From: an uncultured Microbacterium sp.
GTDB taxonomy: Bacteria > Actinomycetota > Actinomycetes > Actinomycetales > Microbacteriaceae
Direction of reading: 5' to 3'
DNA: 64,000 nt
Assembly: GCF_900078385.1 (NCBI RefSeq)
Contig: NZ_FLQR01000001.1
Span: 1 to 64,000, forward strand
In this document: positions 25,862 to 32,638 of the stretch, piece after piece
Layout: each line of letters opens with the position of its first letter
How positions within the stretch are numbered: position 1 is the first letter of the stretch
Program-made: the position numbers and the translations under genes
Notes under the pieces: generated by a model
What the model saw: the letters and a program-made list of their open reading frames with translations, nothing else
What the model was told of the DNA's origin: nothing
Databases searched by the model: none

Positions 25862-25930
25862 GTTCGGAACCCTCCTCGCATCGGATGGGGATCCGGCCGG
25901 AATCCCTCCGATGCGTCGCCGCCGCCGACG
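25862..25930. promoter_or_regulatory. Divergent SigK-type promoters
   Basis: Minus strand, toward the fasciclin gene: -35 CCATCC (25883-25888) and -10 CCGAAC (25862-25867), 15 bases apart. Plus strand, toward sigK: -35 CCCTCC (25904-25909) and -10 CCGACG (25925-25930), also 15 apart. Both resemble the mycobacterial SigK consensus (CCATCC, then CCGAAT). The two -35 boxes sit in the arms of an imperfect inverted repeat spanning about 25879-25913. Confidence 0.65.
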
Positions 25931-26016
25931 AAACCGGCAGGTCGACCCCGGAGTGCAGGTGCTCTTCCTTCACATTCGGGTGATCCGCCTGCGCGCAGGA
26001 GGGGAGGTGATGAGGC

Positions 26017-26616
26017 ATGCTGGTGGAGATGGTCATCGATGGTGTGGACGTGCCCGAGGACGGGCCGGCGACTGATCACGCCGCCGACCTCCTCATCCGC
26101 ACGGCCGCGGGCGACCACGACGCCTTCGCGCGGCTGTACGACATGCTCGCGCCGCGCGCCTTCGGTCTCATCCTCCGCGTACTCGTGAACCGCGCGCAGA
26201 GCGAAGAGGTCCTCCAGGAGGTCTTCCTCGACGTATGGCAATCCGCCGCATCCTTCGCTCCGAACAAGGGGCAGGGAAGGTCGTGGGTGCTGACAATTGC
26301 GCATCGGCGGGCCGTCGATCGGGTTCGGTCGTCGCAAGCCAGTGCGGACCGGGATGTGAAAGCCGGTCTCCGGGATCTCAGCACACCGCAGCAGAACGTG
26401 GACGAGCAAGTCGAACTGAGGATCGAGAGCAGGCGGGTGGCGCGCGCGCTGGCCGCGCTTCCCGAGCCGCAGCGTGAGGCGCTGACCCTCGCCTATTTCG
26501 GTGGTTACAGTCAGAGCGAAGTGGCGGCCCTCGTGGGCGCGCCGCTCGGAACGATCAAGACGAGGATGCGCGACGGACTGTCGCGCCTGCGCACGGAGAT
26601 GGGGGTGGCGCTGTGA
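26017..26616 (+). CDS. sigK: ECF sigma factor SigK
   Basis: 199 residues. Region 2 (residues about 25-95) has ALYDMLAPRAFGLILR-like core and the helix EVLQEVFLDVWQSAASF; region 4 (about 135-195) ends in YFGGYSQSEVAALVGAPLG followed by TIKTRMRDGLSRLR. A strong GGAGG lies upstream of ATG 26017. The next gene, rskA, overlaps by four bases, so sigma and anti-sigma are made together. Likely turns on its own operon and the fasciclin gene. Confidence 0.92.
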   Translation: MLVEMVIDGVDVPEDGPATDHAADLLIRTAAGDHDAFARLYDMLAPRAFGLILRVLVNRAQSEEVLQEVFLDVWQSAASFAPNKGQGRSWVLTIAHRRAVDRVRSSQASADRDVKAGLRDLSTPQQNVDEQVELRIESRRVARALAALPEPQREALTLAYFGGYSQSEVAALVGAPLGTIKTRMRDGLSRLRTEMGVAL

Positions 26617-27455
26617 ACGAGGAAGAATTCGCCGAACTGTCGGCCGGGCACGCCCTCGGCGCGCTGTCGCCGGAGGACGAGCGCGCGTACACGGACGCGC
26701 TCGCCGCGCACCCCGAGTGGGCGGCGATCGTCGACGTGGATGCCGAAACTGTCGTCGTGCTCGCGGAAGGCGTCGCGGATGTCGCCCCGCCCGTCGACAT
26801 GCGCTCGCGTCTGCTGAGCCGCATCGCGCGGGAGAGCGCCGCGCCCGCCGCCGATCCGACCACGGCGGACGCCGGGGCGACCGAGGACGCGCCGGCCGTG
26901 CCGCCGCTGCCGGAGGTTCCCGCCTCGATCGCGGCCGATGCGCCCCCGGCGCCGAGCGCCGGACCCCCGACGGAGGTCGTGCAGGCCATCGAGCGCCGCA
27001 CCTGGACGCGCGGTCTGTTCGGGCTCGTGGCATCCATCGTCCTGCTCGTGGGGCTCGGCTGGGGTGCGGGAGCGCTCGCGAATCTCTGGGCCGACCCGCC
27101 TGCCGTGCAGGCGCTCGAGGAGATCGAGCAGGCGCCGGATGCCGAGTCGGCCACGGCCGAGCTCGCAGACGGCGGTGAGGCGACCGTGCACTGGTCGGAG
27201 TCGCTCGGCAAGGTGGTGCTGGTCGCCGACGGCCTTCCGGAGATCCCCTCCGACCGCACGTTCGAGCTGTGGTTCGTCCGCGGCGAGGAGGCGATCTCGG
27301 CCGGCACGTTCGACGCGTCGGGTGCGGAGAGCACGACGCTTCTGACCGGCGCGGTGGAGCCCGGTGACACGATCGCCATCACGGTGGAGCAGGCCGGGGG
27401 ATCGCCGGATGGCGACCCGACCACCGACCCGATCGTCGCGATCCCCACGGCCTGA
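26613..27455 (+). CDS. rskA: Anti-sigma-K factor RskA
   Basis: 280 residues. The N-terminal cytoplasmic domain (LSAGHALGALSPEDERAY near residue 9) binds the sigma factor. A Pro/Ala-rich linker leads to one membrane helix at about 132-153 (GLFGLVASIVLLVGLGWG). The outer RskA domain follows (SEALGKVVLVADGLP-like stretch and TFELWFVRGEEAISAG). Release of SigK in mycobacteria requires cleavage of RskA; the same is likely here. GTG start inside the sigK stop. Confidence 0.9.
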   Translation: MNEEEFAELSAGHALGALSPEDERAYTDALAAHPEWAAIVDVDAETVVVLAEGVADVAPPVDMRSRLLSRIARESAAPAADPTTADAGATEDAPAVPPLPEVPASIAADAPPAPSAGPPTEVVQAIERRTWTRGLFGLVASIVLLVGLGWGAGALANLWADPPAVQALEEIEQAPDAESATAELADGGEATVHWSESLGKVVLVADGLPEIPSDRTFELWFVRGEEAISAGTFDASGAESTTLLTGAVEPGDTIAITVEQAGGSPDGDPTTDPIVAIPTA

Positions 27456-27494
27456 GCCGGCCCGCCGTCGGCGACGGCCGGTAGCCTGGAAGGC

Positions 27495-28133
27495 ATGACC
27501 GACGAGCCGAGGGAGTTCCACAAGCCGCTGCGCCGGCCCGCCTCGACGTTCGATCGCCGCTTCGCCGCGGAGGACCCCGCGGAGGTGTCGCGCGTCGCGC
27601 ATGTCACGGCATCCGCTCTGCTCTCGCGCGTGCGCAGCGACCCGGAGGGCGAGGTCGTCGACCGTCTCGTCGCCTTCACCGACGACCATGGCATCGACAC
27701 GATCGCCGAGCTGTGGTCGCGCTCGCCGGCGCGGTCGCTGCCGGGCGCGCTGTGGCGGCTGTACCTGCTGCAGCTGATGATCCACGACGACCCGCAGACG
27801 GCGGCCCTCCTGTACGAACGCGGGCGCACGCGGCTGGCGTCGCCGGATGACGTCGTCGCGGGCGCGCCGACACCGGCCGGGCCGGACGAGCTGATGAGTC
27901 TCATCGACGAGATCCTGCGCGGCGTGTTCACGGGCGACTTCGCTGTTGCGCTGGACCGCGCCGCATCGTTCTCGCGGGTCGAGGCGGCGGGAGCCACCGA
28001 TCTCGCGGACGACTACGACGCGGCCGAGCCCGACCGGGCCACCGCGTTCACGACGCGCGCGCTGCGCCTGTCGACCTACGGCGAGGATCTGAGCGCCTGC
28101 GCGGCGCTGTGGCGCCGGGACGCGCTGACCTGA
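27495..28133 (+). CDS. Conserved actinobacterial protein of unknown function
   Basis: 212 residues, soluble, mostly helical: FHKPLRRPASTFDRRFAAEDP at the start and a central stretch LPGALWRLYLLQLMIHDDP. Homologues in Microbacteriaceae are sometimes labelled RNA polymerase beta subunit, which this length and sequence do not support. The start has TGGAAGG upstream. It follows rskA by 39 bases that contain a GC-rich hairpin. Confidence 0.75.
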   Translation: MTDEPREFHKPLRRPASTFDRRFAAEDPAEVSRVAHVTASALLSRVRSDPEGEVVDRLVAFTDDHGIDTIAELWSRSPARSLPGALWRLYLLQLMIHDDPQTAALLYERGRTRLASPDDVVAGAPTPAGPDELMSLIDEILRGVFTGDFAVALDRAASFSRVEAAGATDLADDYDAAEPDRATAFTTRALRLSTYGEDLSACAALWRRDALT

Positions 28134-28179
28134 ATCGCCGCTGCGATCGCTGCGATGATCCGCGCCGGGGCAGGAAAGT

Positions 28180-28272
28180 GCCGGGCCGCAGAACGCCTCT
28201 CGGCGCGAGGCCGCTCACAGCGGCAGAAGATGGAGCCCGGGGTTACTGCGGCCCGGCCGAACCAGTGTAACC
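28180..28272 (+). promoter_or_regulatory. Structured RNA leader upstream of pabC
   Basis: A perfect 12-bp stem (28180-28191 with 28246-28257) encloses two small hairpins: GCCTC/GAGGC (28195-28211) and CCGCT/AGCGG (28211-28223). A second stem (GGTTAC 28241-28246 with GTAACC 28267-28272) needs the same strand as the 3' arm of the first, so the two cannot form together. This switch-like layout ends 41 bases before pabC. It matches no RNA family I know; it could instead be a terminator for the gene upstream. Confidence 0.4.
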
Positions 28273-28313
28273 GAGACCGCGGAGCGGGTATTCCCGGAGG
28301 CTAGGCTCGGAGC

Positions 28314-29198
28314 ATGGCCTGGCGCTTCGCCCTCATGATCGACCCCGCGGCATCCGACGATGCCCGCACCGACTTCTCGACGACGTTCACGGAGGTGGAT
28401 CCGTCCGCCCCCGCGCTCACCGTCGGCGAGCTGAGCACGCAACGCGGCGACGGCATCTTCGAATCCATCGGCGTCGTCGACGGGCACGCGCAGGAGGTCG
28501 AGGCGCATCTGGAGCGTCTCGCGCACTCGGCGCACCTGTGCGACCTGCCCGCGCCGCACGTCGCGCAGTGGCGCGAGGCGATCGTCCGGGCGGCTGCCCG
28601 CTGCGGCGACGGCGAAGCCGTCATCAAGCTCATCCTCAGCCGCGGCGTCGAGCATGGCCCGACGCCGACGGCGTGGGTCACGGCGGCGACGGCCGGGGAC
28701 TTCACGGCGGCACGCGCCGACGGCATCCGCGTCGTCACCCTCGACCGCGGGTATGACATCGGCGTGCCGGCGCGCGCGCCGTGGCTGCTGCTCGGTGCGA
28801 AGACCCTGTCGTACGCCGTGAACATGGCGGCGATCCGCGAGGCGAAGCGCCGCGGAGCCGACGACGCCGTCTTCGTCTCGAGCGACGGCTTCGTGCTCGA
28901 GGCGCCGACCGCGTCGCTCATCCTCCGCCGTGGCGACACGTTCGTGACGCCGGCGCCGAACGGCGGCATCCTGCACGGCACGACCCAGCTGAGCCTGTTC
29001 GAGCACCTGGCCCTGCAGGGATTCGCGACCGCCTACGAGACGATCCCCGCCGCGGACCTGCTGACCGCGGATGCGGCGTGGCTTGTCTCGAGCGTCCGTC
29101 TCGCGGCGCCGATCGTCGCCGTCGACGGGCAGGCGCTGCCGCACGACGCAGAGGTCACGGCATCCATGAACGAGTACCTGCGGAGCCCGCGCGACTGA
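28314..29198 (+). CDS. pabC: Aminodeoxychorismate lyase (class IV aminotransferase fold)
   Basis: 294 residues. PLP enzyme that would turn aminodeoxychorismate into p-aminobenzoate for folate. The fold type IV pattern is clear: RGDGIFESIGV near residue 44, the PLP Lys region LLLGAKTLSYAVNMAA (Lys near 163), DDAVFVSSDGFVLEAPTASLI near 183 and GILHGTTQ near 220. It could act on another amino acid, since class IV members are hard to separate. The last 21 bases of the gene are repeated exactly at 30653-30673. Confidence 0.85.
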   Translation: MAWRFALMIDPAASDDARTDFSTTFTEVDPSAPALTVGELSTQRGDGIFESIGVVDGHAQEVEAHLERLAHSAHLCDLPAPHVAQWREAIVRAAARCGDGEAVIKLILSRGVEHGPTPTAWVTAATAGDFTAARADGIRVVTLDRGYDIGVPARAPWLLLGAKTLSYAVNMAAIREAKRRGADDAVFVSSDGFVLEAPTASLILRRGDTFVTPAPNGGILHGTTQLSLFEHLALQGFATAYETIPAADLLTADAAWLVSSVRLAAPIVAVDGQALPHDAEVTASMNEYLRSPRD

Positions 29199-29211
29199 CC
29201 GCGCTTTCGGC

Positions 29212-29294
29212 GACCTGATGGCGGATTTGATGGCCGGTGGGCCCGGATGGATGCCGCTGCGCGGCGCCACCCACACGAACTCCGCCGTTGGGTA
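29212..29294. repeat. Palindromic repeat unit 1
   Basis: 83-bp imperfect palindrome, the most diverged at its left end (GACCTGATGGCGGATTT) and ending AACTCCGCCGTTGGG. Contains the shared core GGATGCCGCTGCGCGG. It starts 14 bases after the pabC stop. Confidence 0.75.
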
Positions 29295-29311
29295 GCGACC
29301 CGCTCGGCGCC

Positions 29312-29394
29312 GACCGAACGGCGCACTTCGTGCCACGGCGGGCCCGAACGGATGCCGCTGCGCGGCTCGCGGCCCACGATCTCCGCCGTTGCGC
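29312..29394. repeat. Palindromic repeat unit 2
   Basis: 83 bp, from GACCGAACGGCGCACTTCG to GATCTCCGCCGTTGCGC, with the same core GAACGGATGCCGCTGCGCGG. Exactly 100 bases after unit 1. Confidence 0.8.
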
Positions 29395-29411
29395 ACCGAC
29401 CGGGTGACCCC

Positions 29412-29494
29412 GACCCAACGGCGGATTTCGTGCCACGTCGGGCGGAACGGATGCCGCTGCGAGGCGCGCGGCACACGATCTCCGCCGCTGGGCC
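29412..29494. repeat. Palindromic repeat unit 3
   Basis: 83 bp, from GACCCAACGGCGGATTTCG to GATCTCCGCCGCTGGGC. Outer arms pair almost perfectly. Exactly 100 bases after unit 2. Confidence 0.8.
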
Positions 29495-29514
29495 TCGCAG
29501 TCGGTCGAGGCCGC

Positions 29515-29597
29515 GACCGACTGGCGGATTTCGTTCCCTGTGGGTCGAACGGATGCCGAACTCCGGCGCCGTGCGCAGGATCCCCGCCGTTGGGGAC
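29515..29597. repeat. Palindromic repeat unit 4
   Basis: 83 bp, from GACCGACTGGCGGATTTCG to GATCCCCGCCGTTGGGGAC; its core keeps GAACGGATGCCG and then diverges. 103 bases after unit 3 and 17 bases before the stop of the DUF559 gene. Confidence 0.75.
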
Positions 29598-29614
29598 AGG
29601 CGAGTCGAGGCGCC

Positions 29615-30451
29615 TCAGGCCGCGAGGTGGTGCCCGGCGACGATGGCGCCGATGATGGCGGCCTCGACGAGGTCCCAGTTGTGGACGACCAAGGCGTAGT
29701 CGAAGCGCAGAGTCCGGTATCCCTGCGCCGCCGCGTTCGCGTCGCGCACGAGGTCGCGGTGTCGGTGGGAGTCGGGGTCGTGGTTGTCGCGGCCATCGGT
29801 CTCCACGATGAGCCGCTCGCCGATCAGCACATCGACACGCCCGACGCCGCGGATCTTCACCTGGGTGCGCACGCGCAGCCGGTGCGCGCGGAGTCGCCAC
29901 CGCAGCAGCGACTCGAGGCCGCTGTCGGCATCAGCGCGCGAGAGCGTGATCGCCTTCCGCCCGGTGGCGTTCGTGTTCGCGCGGAGCCAGTCAAGGCCGG
30001 TGCGGGTGAGCCGCCCCTGTCGCCGCGCGGACTCGAGCGCGACGAAGAACGCTTCCACGCCGAGACAGCCGAGCATCTGGCGGAGGATGCGCGGGACCGA
30101 CGGCATCCCGAACGCGTCGCGCGGCGGCCCGTCATCCCAGTGCTCGATGCACCCGCATCCTTCGTCATGCCGGCGGTGGCCACCCGCCCCCATCCATACG
30201 TGCGGGCGCGGATCGCTCTCCAGAACCCACAGTCCGAGATGTCTCGCCGCGCTCGCGCACGCCAGCGCGCCGCCGTGCGCGGCAGCCCTGATCGCCAGCG
30301 GGCAGGCGTCGAGGGTGGAGTAGACGCCGCGCCGCACACGCATGAACTCTCCGCTGCGCAGCGCCGCCGCGATTCCTGCCCGCGTCACTCCCCGCCCGCG
30401 CAGCTCGCGGGTCGCGACGATCGACGGCTCGGATCTGCACACCCACGACAC
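29615..30451 (-). CDS. AbiEi-like winged helix plus DUF559 (endonuclease-fold) protein
   Basis: 278 residues from a GTG at 30451 preceded by AGGGAGG. The N-terminal third (VATRELRGRGVTRAGIAAAL, then FMRVRRGVYS) resembles the AbiEi antitoxin-type winged helix. The C-terminal third matches DUF559, a Vsr-like PD-(D/E)xK fold: GRVDVLIGERLIVETDG supplies the Asp and Glu-x-Asp, followed by HRHRDLVRDANAAAQGYRTLRF. It is probably a DNA-binding nuclease-like protein. No toxin partner is adjacent. Palindromic repeats lie on both sides, suggesting the protein and repeats belong together. Confidence 0.75.
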   Translation of the reverse strand: MSWVCRSEPSIVATRELRGRGVTRAGIAAALRSGEFMRVRRGVYSTLDACPLAIRAAAHGGALACASAARHLGLWVLESDPRPHVWMGAGGHRRHDEGCGCIEHWDDGPPRDAFGMPSVPRILRQMLGCLGVEAFFVALESARRQGRLTRTGLDWLRANTNATGRKAITLSRADADSGLESLLRWRLRAHRLRVRTQVKIRGVGRVDVLIGERLIVETDGRDNHDPDSHRHRDLVRDANAAAQGYRTLRFDYALVVHNWDLVEAAIIGAIVAGHHLAA

Positions 30452-30544
30452 ATTGCCTCCCTGGACCCGCGCACCGTGCAGCGGCCCCGGCATCCTGTCG
30501 ACACTCGTCGCGTAATGACCACCGGGGGAGGAGGCCATGCCGCG

Positions 30545-30628
30545 GACCTAACGGCGGGTTTCGCGTCCGCGACGGCTGAATGGATGGCATATCTCGCCGC
30601 AGCGCGCACGATCTCCGCCGTTGGGGTC
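30545..30628. repeat. Palindromic repeat unit 5
   Basis: 84 bp, from GACCTAACGGCGGGTTTCG to GATCTCCGCCGTTGGGGTC, with 14-bp outer arms nearly perfect. It lies 94 bases upstream of the DUF559 start, on the opposite side of the gene from units 1-4. The gene-free stretch 30452-30692 otherwise holds only the right-hand 21-bp direct repeat. Confidence 0.75.
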
Positions 30629-30692
30629 TGAGCGCTGCCGCAGCGGACCCGACTGCGGAGCCCGCGCGACTGAGCGCGCGACTGACCGCGCG

Positions 30693-31154
30693 TCAGGCGG
30701 TCACGCCGGACAGCGACCGCTTCGCCCGGGCGACCATGCCGCGCAGGACGAACGGCAGCGCGACCCGAGCCGGCAGCGTCAGCACGCGGCTGCGTGCACC
30801 CTTGAACCGCATCGAGGTGATCACGCGGACCAGGCTCAGCCGTTCGTCCACGCCGACGGCGACCCGCAGATCCACCACGCGGGCGTCCCACCGGATCAGT
30901 GCCTCTTCGCCGACGACACGCCGCACCGTGAACCGCTCCCAGAACGGGGCGACGGAGCGTCGCCGGAGTACGGCCAGCGCGCGCATCGGAGCGGTCAGCC
31001 ACCGCGGCAGCGCATCGGGGGAGAAGAGGCTCCGCGCCCACGCCGCGGGATCGGCGACAGCATGCGCGGGCAGGATGTCGACCGTCACGTGCGTGTAGTC
31101 GGGATCGGCGATCTCATCGAAGACCAGCGAGGAGAACGAGGGTGCGTCGAACAT
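30693..31154 (-). CDS. DUF2867-type protein
   Basis: 153 residues. MFDAPSFSSLVFDEIADPDY, then WARSLFSPDALPRWLTAP, fit the DUF2867 pattern (an SRPBCC-like fold of unknown role), ending in a basic helix RGMVARAKRSLSG. ATG 31154 has AAGGGAG upstream; a longer start would run across the operator. Divergent from a TetR gene and probably its target. Confidence 0.75.
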   Translation of the reverse strand: MFDAPSFSSLVFDEIADPDYTHVTVDILPAHAVADPAAWARSLFSPDALPRWLTAPMRALAVLRRRSVAPFWERFTVRRVVGEEALIRWDARVVDLRVAVGVDERLSLVRVITSMRFKGARSRVLTLPARVALPFVLRGMVARAKRSLSGVTA

Positions 31155-31198
31155 CGGAGAACTCCCTTCGTTCCATACCCCACCGTACGGAACGGTTT

Positions 31199-31220
31199 GA
31201 CCATACGCTAACGTATGGTC
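31199..31220. promoter_or_regulatory. TetR operator-like palindrome
   Basis: Perfect 9-bp inverted repeat GACCATACG/CGTATGGTC with a 4-base centre, ending one base before the TetR start at 31222 and 45 bases from the DUF2867 start. Position and symmetry fit an autorepressed divergent operator. Confidence 0.7.
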
Positions 31221-31221
31221 C

Positions 31222-31818
31222 ATGGCAAGACTGGGTCGTGACGAGTGGGTCGACGCCGCCTACACGGTGTTCCAGACCGACGGGCTGGCCGCCGTGCGCG
31301 TCGAGGCGGTCGCGCGGGTGCTCGGCTCGACGAAGGGCTCCTTCTACTGGCACTTCGCCGATCGCCGGGCGCTGCTGCTGGCGGTCCTGGAGCGGTGGGA
31401 GCAGTTGGAGACCGACGGGGTCATCGCCGAGCTCCAGCGCGAGCAGACGGCCGGCGGTCGGCTGGCCGTTCTCCTGCTCGTCATCGCGCACCGCACGGCG
31501 CTGCGGACCGGCGAGCGCACCCTCTACGTGGACGCGGATGCCGCCGGCGTCGCCGACATGGTCGCGGGCGTCACCGAGCGCCGGGTCGCGGGCATCGAGG
31601 AGCTGCTGACGGAACTCGGCATCCCCGCGGCGGAGGCGCGTGCGAGGGCCGTCGTCATCGTGGCGGCCGTCCTCGGCTACCAGCAGATGACTGCGGCGCC
31701 GTGGGATGCGAAGACCGACCCCGTCGCGCTCGTCGGGACCCTGCTGCGGCGCGCCGTGGACGACGCCCCGCGCGCGTCCGAGGCGCTCGACGCGTGGCAG
31801 CGCGTCCGGACGGGCTGA
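31222..31818 (+). CDS. TetR-family regulator
   Basis: 198 residues. The helix-turn-helix spans about residues 8-52: WVDAAYTVFQTDGLAAVRVEA then GSTKGSFYWHFADRRALLLAV. The ligand domain is not recognised. ATG 31222 lies directly after the palindrome, so the message would be leaderless or nearly so. Likely represses itself and the divergent DUF2867 gene. Convergent with pstB. Confidence 0.85.
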   Translation: MARLGRDEWVDAAYTVFQTDGLAAVRVEAVARVLGSTKGSFYWHFADRRALLLAVLERWEQLETDGVIAELQREQTAGGRLAVLLLVIAHRTALRTGERTLYVDADAAGVADMVAGVTERRVAGIEELLTELGIPAAEARARAVVIVAAVLGYQQMTAAPWDAKTDPVALVGTLLRRAVDDAPRASEALDAWQRVRTG

Positions 31819-31834
31819 GGCTCAGCCGATCGGC

Positions 31835-32614
31835 TCAGCCGAAGCGGCCGGAGACGTAGTCCTCGGTGGCCTGGACGGACGGCGTCGTGAACATCGTCGC
31901 GGTGTCGTCGTACTCGATGAGCTTGCCGGGCTTGCCGGTGCCGGCGATGTTGAAGAACGCCGTCCGGTCGCTCACCCGCGAGGCCTGCTGCATGTTGTGG
32001 GTCACGATGACGATCGTGTAGTCCTTCTTCAGCTCCCCGATGAGCTCCTCGATGGCATAGGTCGAGATCGGATCGAGGGCCGAGCAGGGCTCGTCCATGA
32101 GGAGCACGTCGGGGGAGACGGCGATGGCGCGAGCGATGCAGAGGCGCTGCTGCTGGCCGCCGGACAGGCCCGAGCCGGGCTTGTCGAGGCGGTCCTTGAC
32201 CTCGTTCCAGAGGTTCGCGCCGACGAGCGAGCTCTCCACGAGCGTCTCGGCATCCGACTTGGAGATGCGGCGGTTGTTGAGCTTCACGCCGGCCAGCACG
32301 TTCTCCCGAATCGACATCGTCGGGAACGGGTTCGGGCGCTGGAAGACCATGCCGATCTGGCGGCGCACAAGCACCGGGTCGACTCCGGGGCCGTACAGGT
32401 CGTCGCCGTCGAGCAGCACCTCGCCCTCGACGCGCGCGCCGGGGATCACTTCGTGCATGCGGTTGAGGGTGCGCAGGAACGTGGACTTGCCGCAGCCGGA
32501 CGGGCCGATGAAGGCGGTCACGCTGCGCGGCTGGATCTCCAGGCCGACGCCTTCCACGGCGAGGAAATCGCCGTAGTAGACGTTGAGGTCGTTGACTTCG
32601 ATGCTCTTGGACAC
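31835..32614 (-). CDS. pstB: Phosphate ABC transporter ATP-binding protein PstB
   Basis: 259 residues, the normal size. Walker [10 protein letters not shown] near residue 37, the PstB-specific stretch [14 protein letters not shown] near 90, signature LSGGQQQR near 149 and Walker [14 protein letters not shown] near 170. It is the last gene of pstS-C-A-B and follows pstA by 24 bases. Confidence 0.96.
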   Translation of the reverse strand: MSKSIEVNDLNVYYGDFLAVEGVGLEIQPRSVTAFIGPSGCGKSTFLRTLNRMHEVIPGARVEGEVLLDGDDLYGPGVDPVLVRRQIGMVFQRPNPFPTMSIRENVLAGVKLNNRRISKSDAETLVESSLVGANLWNEVKDRLDKPGSGLSGGQQQRLCIARAIAVSPDVLLMDEPCSALDPISTYAIEELIGELKKDYTIVIVTHNMQQASRVSDRTAFFNIAGTGKPGKLIEYDDTATMFTTPSVQATEDYVSGRFG

Positions 32615-32638
32615 GAGTTTCTTCCGATCGGGCCGCGG

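Larger units (their letters stand above)
29178..30673. mobile_element. Candidate mobile cassette inserted at the 3' end of pabC
   Basis: The final 21 bases of pabC, through its TGA (29178-29198), recur perfectly at 30653-30673, and the following bases also match (CGCGC after one mismatch). Between the copies are four tandem palindromic units, an AbiEi/DUF559 gene on the minus strand and a fifth palindromic unit. The repeat preserves an intact pabC end on the left, like the target duplications or att-type repeats of elements that insert at gene 3' ends. No integrase or transposase of a known family is inside. Confidence 0.55.

Noticed and set aside
27495..28133. RNA polymerase beta subunit
   Set aside because: A label sometimes used for relatives, but 212 residues with no polymerase motif cannot support it.
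29212..29597. CRISPR-like array because units recur every 100 bases
   Set aside because: The repeated part is 83 bp and palindromic, the gaps are only 17-20 bases, and no cas gene is present.
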